Source: Polaribacter aquimarinus (GTDB lineage: Bacteria; Bacteroidota; Bacteroidia; Flavobacteriales; Flavobacteriaceae). From it: 64,000 nt of DNA. The notes beneath the pieces are model-generated. The model saw nothing but the letters and a program-made list of their open reading frames with translations, was not told the origin of the DNA and ran no database searches. The position numbers and the translations under genes are program-made. The stretch lies in NCBI RefSeq assembly GCF_003129485.1, contig NZ_QFFG01000004.1, positions 280,393 through 344,392 of the forward strand, read 5' to 3'. This document shows, in pieces, positions 47,820 to 56,382 of this stretch (position 1 is its first letter; each line of letters starts with the position of its first letter).

Positions 47820-47870
47820 TTAAGCTTTTAAGCAAAAAATAATATTCAATAATTTAAAAATCTATTTATT

Positions 47871-48143
47871 ATGAACAAGTCAGATTTAATCGATGCAATG
47901 GCTGCAGATGCAGGAATTTCTAAAGTAGCAGCTAAAGCGGCATTAGAATCTTTTACAGATAATGTAACTTCTGCATTAAAAGGTGGTGGTAAAGTTGCTT
48001 TAGTAGGATTTGGAACTTTCTCAGTATCTAACAGAGCTGCAAGAACAGGAAGAAACCCTCAAACAGGGCAAACTATCCAAATTGCTGCTAAAAATGTAGC
48101 AAAATTTAAAGCTGGAGCTGGATTAAGCGACGCTGTAAACTAA
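47871..48143 (+). CDS. HU-family DNA-binding protein
   Basis: 90-aa histone-like protein. [17 protein letters not shown] and the [25 protein letters not shown] arm with the conserved Arg-Asn-Pro are standard. It packages and bends DNA. It has its own strong promoter and terminator, consistent with high expression. Confidence 0.96.
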   Translation: MNKSDLIDAMAADAGISKVAAKAALESFTDNVTSALKGGGKVALVGFGTFSVSNRAARTGRNPQTGQTIQIAAKNVAKFKAGAGLSDAVN

Positions 48144-48167
48144 AAAAATTAGTTTAATAGTATATTC

Positions 48168-48198
48168 AAAACTCTCTTTTTTTAGGGAGTTTTTTTTA
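48168..48198 (+). terminator. Terminator of the HU gene
   Basis: AACTCTC and GGGAGTT form a 7-bp stem with one G-U pair around a T-rich loop, followed by a run of T. Confidence 0.75.
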
Positions 48199-48243
48199 TT
48201 CCTTATTTTTTTATACTTTTAGAATAAATCTTAAAAGAATAAT

Positions 48244-48792
48244 TTGAAACTTGATAAAGGAAAACTTTTAATTGCTGAACCGGCCATTCTTAATGATAGC
48301 TCTTTTAACAGAGCTATAGTTCTACTTACAGAACATACATCAAACAATTCTGTTGGTTTTATTTTAAATAGACCTTTAGAATATACTGTCAATGATCTTT
48401 TACCTGATGTAAATTGTCACTTTCCAGTTTATCAAGGCGGTCCTGTGGAGCAAGACAATTTGTATTTTGTTCATAAAATACCAGAATTAATCCCTGATAG
48501 TATAGAAGTCGCAAATGGTATTTTTTGGGGAGGAAATTTCGAATCACTTAAAGAATTATTAAATGATGAAGTTTTAAAAACTTCTGATATTCGATTTTTC
48601 TTAGGATATTCTGGTTGGGGAAAACAACAACTAGTCAAAGAAATGAATCAAAACTCTTGGTTTGTTGGAGAAAATGATTTCGAAAATATTTTCTCTTTGG
48701 ACGAAAAAAGTCTCTGGAAAAATAAATTGTTGCAAAAAGGTGGAGATTACAAACTTTGGGCTAACGCGCCAAGTGATTTTAATCTAAATTAG
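48244..48792 (+). CDS. YqgE/AlgH family protein (TTG start)
   Basis: 182 aa of the UPF0301 family: GKLLIAEPAILNDSSFNRAIVLL, GFILNRPLEY, QGGPVEQDNLYFVH and FLGYSGWGKQQLVKEM are diagnostic. Function is not well established. The start is TTG at 48244: the in-frame stop is 4 codons upstream and there is no ATG in between. A TACTTTTA box stands at 48213-48220. It overlaps the convergent aminotransferase by 4 nt. Confidence 0.9.
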   Translation: MKLDKGKLLIAEPAILNDSSFNRAIVLLTEHTSNNSVGFILNRPLEYTVNDLLPDVNCHFPVYQGGPVEQDNLYFVHKIPELIPDSIEVANGIFWGGNFESLKELLNDEVLKTSDIRFFLGYSGWGKQQLVKEMNQNSWFVGENDFENIFSLDEKSLWKNKLLQKGGDYKLWANAPSDFNLN

Positions 48793-49622
48793 TTCCCAGC
48801 TACTTGTAGTATTCTTAAATTATTTGCTAATTTCTTACCTACTTCTGTTTTAAAAGTTTTTTTCTTGTAATTCGTAACAGGTTGAATTCCAATAATTGCA
48901 TTAGTAATAAAAACTTCGTCTGCTTTTTGTATTTCAAAAGGAGAAATTACTGTTTCTTCAATTGTAAATTCTTTATTTTTAGAAATCATTTCTATCATTT
49001 TTTTTCGAACAACACCTTTTATACAACCTTCGGTTAACGCAGGGGTTTTTATAATGTTACCTTTAATAATAAAAATATTTCCGTTGGTTACCTCAACAAC
49101 CCCTTTTCTCTCATTCAATAATACACAATTATCCAAATCATTTTCGTCAGCAAAAATACTTGCTAAAGTATTAAGCATTCTGTTATTTGTTTTTACAGTT
49201 GACAATAATCCTGAATAATTGTAAAAATCTTTAAAAACATCTAATTTGTATACTTCTTTGGTTAAATAAGTGTTTACATCAACTTCAATTGTATATTCAA
49301 TCTTATTCGTATCGGGTTTGTATAAACCACCATTTTTTCTAAAAATATTAAAACGGACTCTATAATCACTCACTTGTTCTTGAACAGCAACTGTTTTTAA
49401 AATTTCTTTTTCTAAAAATTCTAAGGTAAATTCCATAGGAATCTTCATACGCAACATTCGCATAGAAGCCATTAATCTAAAATAATGGTCCTCCCAAAAA
49501 ATAATTTTTTTATTGATTATTCTAATTGTTTCAAAAATAGCATCTCCATATTTAAAAGCTCTATTTTCAGTAGATATATTTATATTTTCTGGGTATAATA
49601 ATTCACCATTAAAATTAATCAT
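48789..49622 (-). CDS. Class IV aminotransferase (aminodeoxychorismate lyase-like)
   Basis: 277-aa fold-type IV PLP enzyme. The N-terminal NRAFKYGDAIFETIRI, the candidate PLP lysine in LLSTVKTNNRMLN and the cofactor loop GVVEVTNGNIFII mark the family, which includes PabC, BCAT and D-amino acid aminotransferase. The small size and lone context favour a PabC-like role in folate synthesis, not certain. It is downstream of the START-like gene, behind a terminator. Confidence 0.82.
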   Translation of the reverse strand: MINFNGELLYPENINISTENRAFKYGDAIFETIRIINKKIIFWEDHYFRLMASMRMLRMKIPMEFTLEFLEKEILKTVAVQEQVSDYRVRFNIFRKNGGLYKPDTNKIEYTIEVDVNTYLTKEVYKLDVFKDFYNYSGLLSTVKTNNRMLNTLASIFADENDLDNCVLLNERKGVVEVTNGNIFIIKGNIIKTPALTEGCIKGVVRKKMIEMISKNKEFTIEETVISPFEIQKADEVFITNAIIGIQPVTNYKKKTFKTEVGKKLANNLRILQVAGN

Positions 49623-49671
49623 AACTAAGAATTTAAAGTTGCAAAATTAGTGTATTTAAAAATATGAAGGC

Positions 49672-49697
49672 ATAAAAAAACTCAACAAAAGTTGAGC
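49672..49697 (-). terminator. Terminator of the START-like gene
   Basis: On the minus strand CTCAAC, loop TTTT, GTTGAG, then a run of seven T. It stands between the START-like gene and the aminotransferase gene. Confidence 0.75.
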
Positions 49698-49720
49698 TTT
49701 AAATTTATTTTTTTTGCCAA

Positions 49721-50104
49721 TTAAGCACCAATAGTATGCTTTAATTCGTCTATCTGATTTTCCCACAATTGTTTGGCTTCTTCTATCTCATCTTCTTCAT
49801 CAGCAAAATCAGTTATGATTAAAGATACATCTTTAGTTAATGCGTCAACTTGAATTGCTATTTCAAAAAAACTATCATCATCTTCACTTTCTAACCATTT
49901 AAAACGGATTCTTTCTCCTGATTTCTTTGCGATTAATTCTGCTTTCTCCTCTACTCCATCCCATTCAAAACTAAAAACTTTCCCTCTAGAATTTACCTTA
50001 TCTGCAAACCATTCTTGTAAACTAGATGGTGAGGAAATATATTGATACAACATGTTTGGTGATGCATGTATGGGAATTTCTAATTGATATTTTACTTTAT
50101 CCAT
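49721..50104 (-). CDS. START-like domain protein
   Basis: 127-aa single-domain SRPBCC/START-like protein; KVKYQLEIPIHASPNMLYQY and ISSPSSLQEWFADKV are typical of the Bacteroidota family. It probably has a hydrophobic ligand cavity; ligand unknown. The acidic end (TDFADEEDEIEEAKQLW) is common in the family. Monocistronic, with a terminator downstream. Confidence 0.85.
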   Translation of the reverse strand: MDKVKYQLEIPIHASPNMLYQYISSPSSLQEWFADKVNSRGKVFSFEWDGVEEKAELIAKKSGERIRFKWLESEDDDSFFEIAIQVDALTKDVSLIITDFADEEDEIEEAKQLWENQIDELKHTIGA

Positions 50105-50167
50105 TGTAGATTTCTTAGGATGACAATATAGGTATTAATTCTATTTAAAAAAAATTAAAAACACATC

Positions 50168-50197
50168 TTGGTAATCTCCAAAAATCAATTATATTTG
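50168..50197 (+). promoter_or_regulatory. Promoter of tRNA-Met
   Basis: TTG at 50168-50170, exactly 19 bases, then TATATTTG at 50190-50197, 17 nt before the mature 5' end. Confidence 0.78.
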
Positions 50198-50214
50198 CAG
50201 CCTCAAAACCTAAT

Positions 50215-50288
50215 GGCGAGGTAGCTCAGTTGGTTAGAGCGCAGGATTCATAACCCTGAGGTCGGCAGTTCAAATCTGCTCCTCGCTA
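50215..50288 (+). tRNA. tRNA-Met (CAT)
   Basis: Cloverleaf: acceptor GGCGAGG/CCTCGCT (G1-U72 wobble), D arm GCTC...GAGC, anticodon loop TTCATAA, T arm GGCAG-TTCAAAT-CTGCT, discriminator A; CCA is not encoded. The anticodon stem closes with an A31-C39 mismatch. It lacks the GGG/CCC anticodon pairs of initiator tRNA, so it is the elongator Met tRNA; a lysidine-modified tRNA-Ile2 is less likely but shares the CAT anticodon. Confidence 0.93.
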
Positions 50289-50290
50289 CT

Positions 50291-50322
50291 AAAATCTCAA
50301 ACTAAAAGTTTGAGATTTTTTA
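50291..50322 (+). terminator. Terminator after tRNA-Met
   Basis: AAAATCTCAAACT, loop AAA, AGTTTGAGATTTT, then T-rich sequence: a 13-bp perfect stem beginning 2 nt after the tRNA. Confidence 0.87.
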
Positions 50323-50611
50323 TTTTATATTACAACCGTTTTACATTTCTACAAAACTATATGTAAAAAAATAGAATTAGATGATGTAAATATTGATGAG
50401 TATTATTAGGATAATAACTTGGAAAACATTTTTTTATTGAATAGATAATTTTGTAAAAGTTAAAGTTGTAAATGTTTTTGAATTAAATGCTTAGGTAAGC
50501 AATCAAAATCTCACAAATTCTACTATAATTTGGTTTACATCATCTATAGATTACATAACCAAAAAGTATTGAAAACATTTGAATTTTTATTAATTTTTGA
50601 CGCAAAAAATC
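50323..50611. other. Gap between the tRNAs with no recognisable gene
   Basis: Very AT-rich; short frames only, no ribosome-binding or family signal seen on either strand. I see nothing else in it. Confidence 0.6.
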
Positions 50612-50641
50612 TTGTAGAATTCAAAAATCATTTTATATTTG
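50612..50641 (+). promoter_or_regulatory. Promoter of tRNA-Gly
   Basis: TTG at 50612-50614, exactly 19 bases, then TATATTTG at 50634-50641; the same elements and spacing as at the tRNA-Met gene. Confidence 0.78.
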
Positions 50642-50655
50642 CAGTCCTTTACCAT

Positions 50656-50728
50656 GCGAAAGTAGCTCAGTTGGTAGAGCGTCAGCCTTCCAAGCTGAAT
50701 GTCGCCAGTTCGAACCTGGTCTTTCGCT
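50656..50728 (+). tRNA. tRNA-Gly (TCC)
   Basis: Acceptor GCGAAAG/CTTTCGC, D arm GCTC...GAGC, anticodon stem TCAGC/GCTGA with loop CTTCCAA, T arm GCCAG-TTCGAAC-CTGGT, discriminator T; CCA is not encoded. All stems pair well. Confidence 0.96.
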
Positions 50729-50768
50729 CAAAAGACTTCATCTTCTTCAGATAAAGTCTTTTTTTTAT
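50729..50768 (+). terminator. Terminator after tRNA-Gly
   Basis: AAAAGACTT with an inner CATCT/AGAT pairing and AAGTCTTTTTTTT: an imperfect hairpin with a T run right after the tRNA. Confidence 0.7.
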
Positions 50769-50877
50769 GTTCTAAACTTAACTAAACTAAACTAGAGTTT
50801 TATTAGAAGAAGTTTAAAACGAGATAAACTTTAATAGAATAGGTTAAAAGAAAATTTTGTTAAAACATAGAATCATC

Positions 50878-51534
50878 TTATATGTTTTTTAACTTATCCC
50901 CAAAAAACAATAATAATACAATTGGAATTCCAAGTGCTATAACTAATATTTTATTTGTGGTAAATATAGACGGTTCTAATAATAAAGTTGCAGCAAAACC
51001 ACCTATTGCTCCACCTAAATGTGCCGAATGGCCAATATTACCTAATTGTTTTTTCATACCATAAATAGAATATAGTAAGTATCCAACTCCAAAAATATAC
51101 CCTGGAATTGGTATTGGAATAAAAAACAAATACAACTCCATTCCTGGATATAATAATATTGATGAATACACAATACCAGAAACAGCTCCAGAAGCACCTA
51201 CAGCGCTATAATACGGTTCATTTTTATGATATTGTAAAGAATACAAACTACCAAACAGTAAGCTTCCAAAATAAATTATTAAAAAATCTGGCGTTCCTAA
51301 AATCTTAGCAACAATATCTCCAAAAAGATATAAAGCATACATGTTAAACCCAAGGTGCAACCAATCTACATGCAAAAACCCAGATGTTAACGCTCTTATT
51401 TTTTCACCATTTAAAATTCTACTAACTTGAAATTTATATTTATCTAAAAAAGAATAATCATTAAATCCTTTCATAGAGACCAAAACGTTAGCAATTATAA
51501 TTAATAAAACTGCTTGATTCATATTATTCATCAT
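50878..51534 (-). CDS. Rhomboid-family intramembrane serine protease
   Basis: 218 aa with about six transmembrane helices. The conserved early motif LTSGFLHVDWLHLGFNMYALYLFG, the catalytic Ser in GASGAVSG and the catalytic His in IGHSAHLGGAIGGF are intact, so it should be active. The substrate is unknown. It lies alone, divergent from the acyltransferase. Confidence 0.92.
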   Translation of the reverse strand: MMNNMNQAVLLIIIANVLVSMKGFNDYSFLDKYKFQVSRILNGEKIRALTSGFLHVDWLHLGFNMYALYLFGDIVAKILGTPDFLIIYFGSLLFGSLYSLQYHKNEPYYSAVGASGAVSGIVYSSILLYPGMELYLFFIPIPIPGYIFGVGYLLYSIYGMKKQLGNIGHSAHLGGAIGGFAATLLLEPSIFTTNKILVIALGIPIVLLLFFGDKLKNI

Positions 51535-51617
51535 TAAACAAACATACTAAAAACAGTTTAGTATTACTATTCTAGTTTTAAATTATATACGATATTTGCA
51601 TCATTAAAAAACATTTT

Positions 51618-52541
51618 ATGAATTTTGCTGTTTTTGCAATAGCTTACCCAATAATTTGGATACTTTCTAGATTACCAATGAAGATTTTATATATAAAGTC
51701 TGATTTTCTGTATTTTATAATGTACTATCTTATAGGTTACAGAAAAAAAGTGGTTTTCGACAACTTAAAACTTTCATTCCCTGAAAAATCTGATGATGAA
51801 TTAAAGAAAATCTCAAAAAAATTCTTTAAACATTTTATCGATTTAGTAATGGAGAGTGTGAAAGCATTTACGATATCCGAAAAAGAAATAAAAAGAAGAT
51901 ATATTTATAAAAACTCCGAATTGGTTAATAAATATGCTGCTGAAGGAAAAAGTATTGCTTTGGTTGGTGCACATCAAGCAAATTGGGAATGGTCAATTAG
52001 TTTACCTTTAGCTTTAAATATTGATGTTTACGGGGCTTACACAAAGCTTAACAATAAATATTTTGAAAAATGGGTTAGAGACTCAAGAGAAAAATTTGGT
52101 GTGCTAGGTTGTAAGACCTCTGAAACGGTAAAAACAATTCAAAAAAATTATAATGAAAAAAAACAAGGTGCTTATATTCTATTAAGTGATCAATCTCCAC
52201 AGCCTCATAAAACTTTTTATTGGAAATCATTTTTTGGAACAAAAGTTCCTGTTCATACTGGTGCAGAAATGCTTTCTAAAAAATTTGATTTTGTTGTAAT
52301 TAATTACGTTGCTAAAAAAATAAAAAGAGGATATTATGAAGTTGAATTTCAACTGATAACTGAAACTCCTAAAAACTATAAAAATTATAAAATAACCGAT
52401 ATCTATACTGAGCTTACAGAAAATAACATCATTCGTCAACCAGAATTTTACTTATGGTCTCATAAACGCTTTAAGCACAAAGATATTTATGATGAATGGA
52501 AAGAAATGATGGCTAAAAATAAAAAAGAGAAGAAAATTTAA
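51618..52541 (+). CDS. LpxL/HtrB-like acyltransferase
   Basis: 307-aa inner-membrane-associated lipid A (lysophospholipid-type) acyltransferase. An N-terminal hydrophobic helix (FAIAYPIIWILSRLP) precedes the body; VGAHQANWEWS carries the HxxxxE-type catalytic motif of late lipid A acyltransferases, and ILLSDQSPQPHKTFYWKSFFG is the second typical block. It probably adds a secondary acyl chain to lipid A. Convergent with glmM, sharing a terminator. Confidence 0.9.
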   Translation: MNFAVFAIAYPIIWILSRLPMKILYIKSDFLYFIMYYLIGYRKKVVFDNLKLSFPEKSDDELKKISKKFFKHFIDLVMESVKAFTISEKEIKRRYIYKNSELVNKYAAEGKSIALVGAHQANWEWSISLPLALNIDVYGAYTKLNNKYFEKWVRDSREKFGVLGCKTSETVKTIQKNYNEKKQGAYILLSDQSPQPHKTFYWKSFFGTKVPVHTGAEMLSKKFDFVVINYVAKKIKRGYYEVEFQLITETPKNYKNYKITDIYTELTENNIIRQPEFYLWSHKRFKHKDIYDEWKEMMAKNKKEKKI

Positions 52542-52557
52542 TTTCTTCTCTTTTTTA
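52522..52557. terminator. Shared bidirectional terminator
   Basis: The 15-bp arms 52522-52536 and 52543-52557 (AAAAAAGAGAAGAAA and its complement) enclose a 6-nt loop that contains the acyltransferase stop codon. A/T tracts on both sides serve the two convergent genes. Confidence 0.85.
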
Positions 52558-52574
52558 TTTTTATAATTTAAACT

Positions 52575-53969
52575 CTAAATGCCCGCAACTGTTTTTATTT
52601 CTTCTATAAAACGTTCAGCCAAAGCATCTGCTGCATCTTGAGATTTTGCTTCTGTATATATTCTTATAATTGGTTCTGTATTCGATTTACGTAAATGAAT
52701 CCACTCTTCAGCAAAATCTATCTTAACACCATCAATCGTATTTACATCTTCATTTGCATATTTAGAAGCCATAGTTTCTAAAAGTTGATCTACATCTATC
52801 TGTGGAGTTAACTGAATCTTATTTTTACTCATAAAATAACTTGGATAAGAATCTCGTAATGCTGCACAAGATATTTTTTTGTGTGCTAAATGAGATAAAA
52901 ATAATGCTACTCCAACTAATGAATCACGCCCATAATGTGATGCTGGGTAAATGATTCCTCCATTTCCTTCTCCACCAATTACAGTGTTTGTTTCTTTCAT
53001 CTTAATCACCACATTTACTTCCCCTACAGCAGAAGCTGTATAGGTTCCTCCATGCTTTTGAGTCACATCTCTTAATGCTCTAGAAGATGATAAATTAGAT
53101 ACTGTATTTCCACCACCTAATCTTCCTAAAACATAATCTGCACAAGCTACCAAAGTATATTCTTCACCAAACATAGAACCGTCATTACAAACCAAAGCGA
53201 GTCTATCTACATCTGGATCAACTACAATCCCTAAGTCAGCACTTTCTTTAACTACTAATTCAGAAATATCCGTTAAATGTTCTTTTAAAGGTTCTGGATT
53301 ATGAGGAAATTGTCCGTTTGGAGTACAATATAATTCAATACATTCTACATTAAGTTCTTTTAGTAAAGCTGGAATAAAAATTCCTCCGGTAGAATTTACA
53401 GCATCTACCACAACTTTAAAATTTGCTTTTTTAATAGCTTCAACATCTACAAATTCTAAATCTAAAACTTCATTAATATGTTTTTCGACATAAGTCTTAT
53501 TTTTTGAATAAGTACCTAAATCATCAACTTCTGCAAAATTAAAATTTTCACTTTCAGCTAACTCAAGAATTTTCTCTCCTTCTGCACCATTTAAAAACTC
53601 ACCTTTTTCATTTAACAATTTTAAAGCATTCCATTGTTTTGGATTATGAGAAGCAGTTAAAATGATTCCTCCTTCTGCTTTTTCTAGAGGTACTGCTACT
53701 TCTACTGTTGGTGTAGTTGATAAACCTAAATCTACAACATCTATTCCTAGACCAACTAAAGTGTTGGCTACCAAACTAGAAATCATTTTTCCAGAAATAC
53801 GAGCATCTCTACCAATTACAACTTTAATTTTTTCTTTATTTTGATTTCTTTCTTTTATAAATGCTCCATAAGCTGAAGCAAATTTCACAGCATCTATTGG
53901 TGTTAAATTATCGGCAGTTTTACCTCCAATGGTTCCTCTAATTCCTGAAATTGATTTGATTAATGTCAT
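52575..53969 (-). CDS. glmM: Phosphoglucosamine mutase
   Basis: 464-aa phosphohexomutase making glucosamine-1-phosphate for UDP-GlcNAc. The phosphoserine loop is GIILTASHNPKQWNALK (Ser near residue 103), the metal loop DPDVDRLALV, the sugar loop GEGNGGIIYP, and the phosphate-binding end RKSNTEPIIRIYTEA. Usual Bacteroidota length. Alternatives such as phosphomannomutase are less likely given the SIRGTIGG start, but the exact sugar is inferred. Confidence 0.88.
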   Translation of the reverse strand: MTLIKSISGIRGTIGGKTADNLTPIDAVKFASAYGAFIKERNQNKEKIKVVIGRDARISGKMISSLVANTLVGLGIDVVDLGLSTTPTVEVAVPLEKAEGGIILTASHNPKQWNALKLLNEKGEFLNGAEGEKILELAESENFNFAEVDDLGTYSKNKTYVEKHINEVLDLEFVDVEAIKKANFKVVVDAVNSTGGIFIPALLKELNVECIELYCTPNGQFPHNPEPLKEHLTDISELVVKESADLGIVVDPDVDRLALVCNDGSMFGEEYTLVACADYVLGRLGGGNTVSNLSSSRALRDVTQKHGGTYTASAVGEVNVVIKMKETNTVIGGEGNGGIIYPASHYGRDSLVGVALFLSHLAHKKISCAALRDSYPSYFMSKNKIQLTPQIDVDQLLETMASKYANEDVNTIDGVKIDFAEEWIHLRKSNTEPIIRIYTEAKSQDAADALAERFIEEIKTVAGI

Positions 53970-54188
53970 TCTTTTAGTTGTCTTTTTTTATTTAGCGGAA
54001 CAAATATAATTATAAATTAACAAGTAGTAGCCTATATTAATATTCTGTTTGCTAACAAAAAAATACGACAGAGATTGTAGCATTTGTTTGAGCTCTTTTT
54101 TAAAAATTAGCAAAAATAAAGTGCGTAAAACCCAACCTATAAAAAACGTCTAAATAAATTTTGTACCTTTAAAAAAACTCCAAAATTC

Positions 54189-54992
54189 ATGATTCATTAT
54201 TTTAGAAAGATTAGAACCAAACTACTTAAAGAAAGTAGTTTTAGCAAGTATTTAATTTATGCTATTGGAGAGGTTTTTTTAGTAATGATTGGTATAATGT
54301 TGGCATTGTATTTTGATAATTTAAATACTCAAAATGAAAATAGCAAGAAAGAAAAATGGTATTTAAACAATATTGTTGAAGACATTGAATTTCAAAAAGT
54401 CATATTAAAAGACATGAAAAGACATTGCCTAGAATCTATAGATATTGGTAAGTCTATAATTAAAGATTTTGATAAGCATAAAAGTTTTGTACAAATTGAC
54501 AGTTTAAATGATAAATTAAACTTCTTAATAGAAACATATAACTTCCCTAACACTAACAACACCTATTCAGAACTTGTTTCTTCTGGTCAACTTAATCTTA
54601 TTACCAATAAGATACTTAGTGTAGATATAATAAACTATTATCTTTCCTCTCAAGGAAATTATGATGATGTTAGAAATAATATAGATAATATTTTTTATCC
54701 TGAGATATATCCAATTATTAAAAAACTTTGTCAAATAACAATGTATGATGAAGATATAGGGAAAGGTGAAGAGTATTTATTGGGAGAATATATAAATTTA
54801 ACTAGTCTTATTGAAAATAGATTAAAATCATCAGAAACAAAATTAGACTTGTTAAATGCTATTAAAATTAGAATTCAAATTTCGAGTGTTCATTTATATA
54901 TGGTAAACGACACCTTGGAAATTGCTGAAGAACTAATAAAATCTATATATGAAGACTTAGGTTATACCAATAAAAAGGCAACTACAGTTTAA
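54189..54992 (+). CDS. DUF6090 family membrane protein
   Basis: 267 aa. The N-terminus MIHYFRKIRTKLLKESSFSK, then one transmembrane helix YAIGEVFLVMIGIMLALYFDN, is the DUF6090 hallmark; the rest is a predicted helical extracytoplasmic domain. Function unknown. A TACCTTTA box at 54164-54171 may be its -7 element. It overlaps the convergent M24 gene by 4 nt. Confidence 0.82.
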   Translation: MIHYFRKIRTKLLKESSFSKYLIYAIGEVFLVMIGIMLALYFDNLNTQNENSKKEKWYLNNIVEDIEFQKVILKDMKRHCLESIDIGKSIIKDFDKHKSFVQIDSLNDKLNFLIETYNFPNTNNTYSELVSSGQLNLITNKILSVDIINYYLSSQGNYDDVRNNIDNIFYPEIYPIIKKLCQITMYDEDIGKGEEYLLGEYINLTSLIENRLKSSETKLDLLNAIKIRIQISSVHLYMVNDTLEIAEELIKSIYEDLGYTNKKATTV

Positions 54993-56314
54993 TTACTCTT
55001 AATTAAGATTAACTCTTCTTGAGGTTCAATTAAATATCTTGCACCGCTTTTTGTAACAACTGCCATTTCTTCTACAGAAATAGTTTTCAATGTACCATCT
55101 TTACTTTTCCATGAATGAAAACCATCAAAAGCAAAAGTCATACCTTCTTTTAATTCTTTTTGAGAGGCTGGACGTACATGCGTTGCTTGTGAACCTCCTA
55201 AATTAGGGCCTACATCGTGAGCTACATATCCCACAGGATGACCTGTACTCCACATTACATATTCAGATTTATTTTTCTGCATTAATACTCTTTGTGCTTT
55301 ATCTACATCTATACCTTTTACACCAGGTTTCATTGATTGTAAAGCAATTCTATTTCCAGATTTTCCACTCTCCCAATAAAACTGAATATCTTTTGGTGCT
55401 TTGGTTTCTCCTTCTTTTAAAACATAAGCAAAACGCTGAATATCACTTACCCATCTATTATAAACTTTAATTCCAAAATCAATTTGAATAACATCTCCAG
55501 GCATAATAACTTTATTAGTTGCATGTGAATGTCCTCTGTCTGGACCAGAATTTACGTTTGGATTTTGATCTGTTGCCCAACCATCTTTAACTCCATATTC
55601 AGCAATTTTCTGCTTTAAAAACTTTGCAATATCAGCATCTGTAGATTTACCTGGTATTACTTTTTTATATGCTTCTATTTGCCAATCAGCTGTTAATTGT
55701 GCAGCTTTTCTTAAAATTTCAACTTCTTCTGGTAATTTTATAGACAACCAATTATATACTAATTCTGTTGCAGAAACAAGTTTTTTCTTATCTTCTCCCA
55801 TTAAATTCTCAATAGCTAATCTTTGTGTAAATGATAATCCATCAGCCGTAGAGTTTGAATCTGAAGAATTTACAGCAATCTTTTCAAATTTTTTTTCTTT
55901 AATAAAATCTACCGCTTTTAAAATAGAAGACACTCCCCTTTTTACTGGTATTACTTTATCATGAATATCCAATTCATCTAAAGCAGTTGCTTCTCCTGAG
56001 GGTGAAAAAACAATAGAATGAAATCCTTTTTCATCATTAAAAAATAAAAATGCAGCTGTACCACCAGCATTTTCCCCTCCTATATGATCTGCTAATGGGT
56101 CGTTATTATTTTCTCTACAAATCACCACCCAACAATCTACATTTGCTTCTTTTAAAGCATTTGGTAAAAGTGTCTGAATTCTTTTCTTTCTTATTTCTGG
56201 CCAAGGATTTTTGCCCCAATAAGTAATTGGATTAATTTCTTCTTCAGCTATCTTTTCTTGATGACAGCCTAAAAACAATAGAAGTAAATAAAAAACAACT
56301 AGTATTTTTTTCAT
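54989..56314 (-). CDS. M24-family metallopeptidase lipoprotein (Xaa-Pro aminopeptidase-like)
   Basis: 441-aa pita-bread-fold protein with a lipoprotein signal (LLFLGC). The N-terminal creatinase-like half is followed by the catalytic half. Metal ligands can be placed: Asp in QIDFG and Asp in VSDIQRF, His in GHPVGYVAHDVG, and the last Glu in VEEMAVV. The fourth ligand position, usually Glu in MVFTIEPG, reads TFAFDGFHSW, an Asp. It may still bind metal or may have altered activity. Probably periplasm-facing and attached to the membrane. Confidence 0.85.
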   Translation of the reverse strand: MKKILVVFYLLLLFLGCHQEKIAEEEINPITYWGKNPWPEIRKKRIQTLLPNALKEANVDCWVVICRENNNDPLADHIGGENAGGTAAFLFFNDEKGFHSIVFSPSGEATALDELDIHDKVIPVKRGVSSILKAVDFIKEKKFEKIAVNSSDSNSTADGLSFTQRLAIENLMGEDKKKLVSATELVYNWLSIKLPEEVEILRKAAQLTADWQIEAYKKVIPGKSTDADIAKFLKQKIAEYGVKDGWATDQNPNVNSGPDRGHSHATNKVIMPGDVIQIDFGIKVYNRWVSDIQRFAYVLKEGETKAPKDIQFYWESGKSGNRIALQSMKPGVKGIDVDKAQRVLMQKNKSEYVMWSTGHPVGYVAHDVGPNLGGSQATHVRPASQKELKEGMTFAFDGFHSWKSKDGTLKTISVEEMAVVTKSGARYLIEPQEELILIKSN

Positions 56315-56382
56315 TTGTATTAAATATTATATAAATATAACTAAAAAAACATCAGTATTAGATTGGAAAAAATAGTGTTGAT

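Noticed and set aside
47686..47870. Chromosome origin (oriC)
   Set aside because: Only three DnaA-box-like sites and no dnaA nearby; GC skew cannot be judged from this window, so it is kept as a finding only.
50530..50754. 74-aa frame over the tRNA-Gly
   Set aside because: The tRNA cloverleaf and its promoter explain the sequence.
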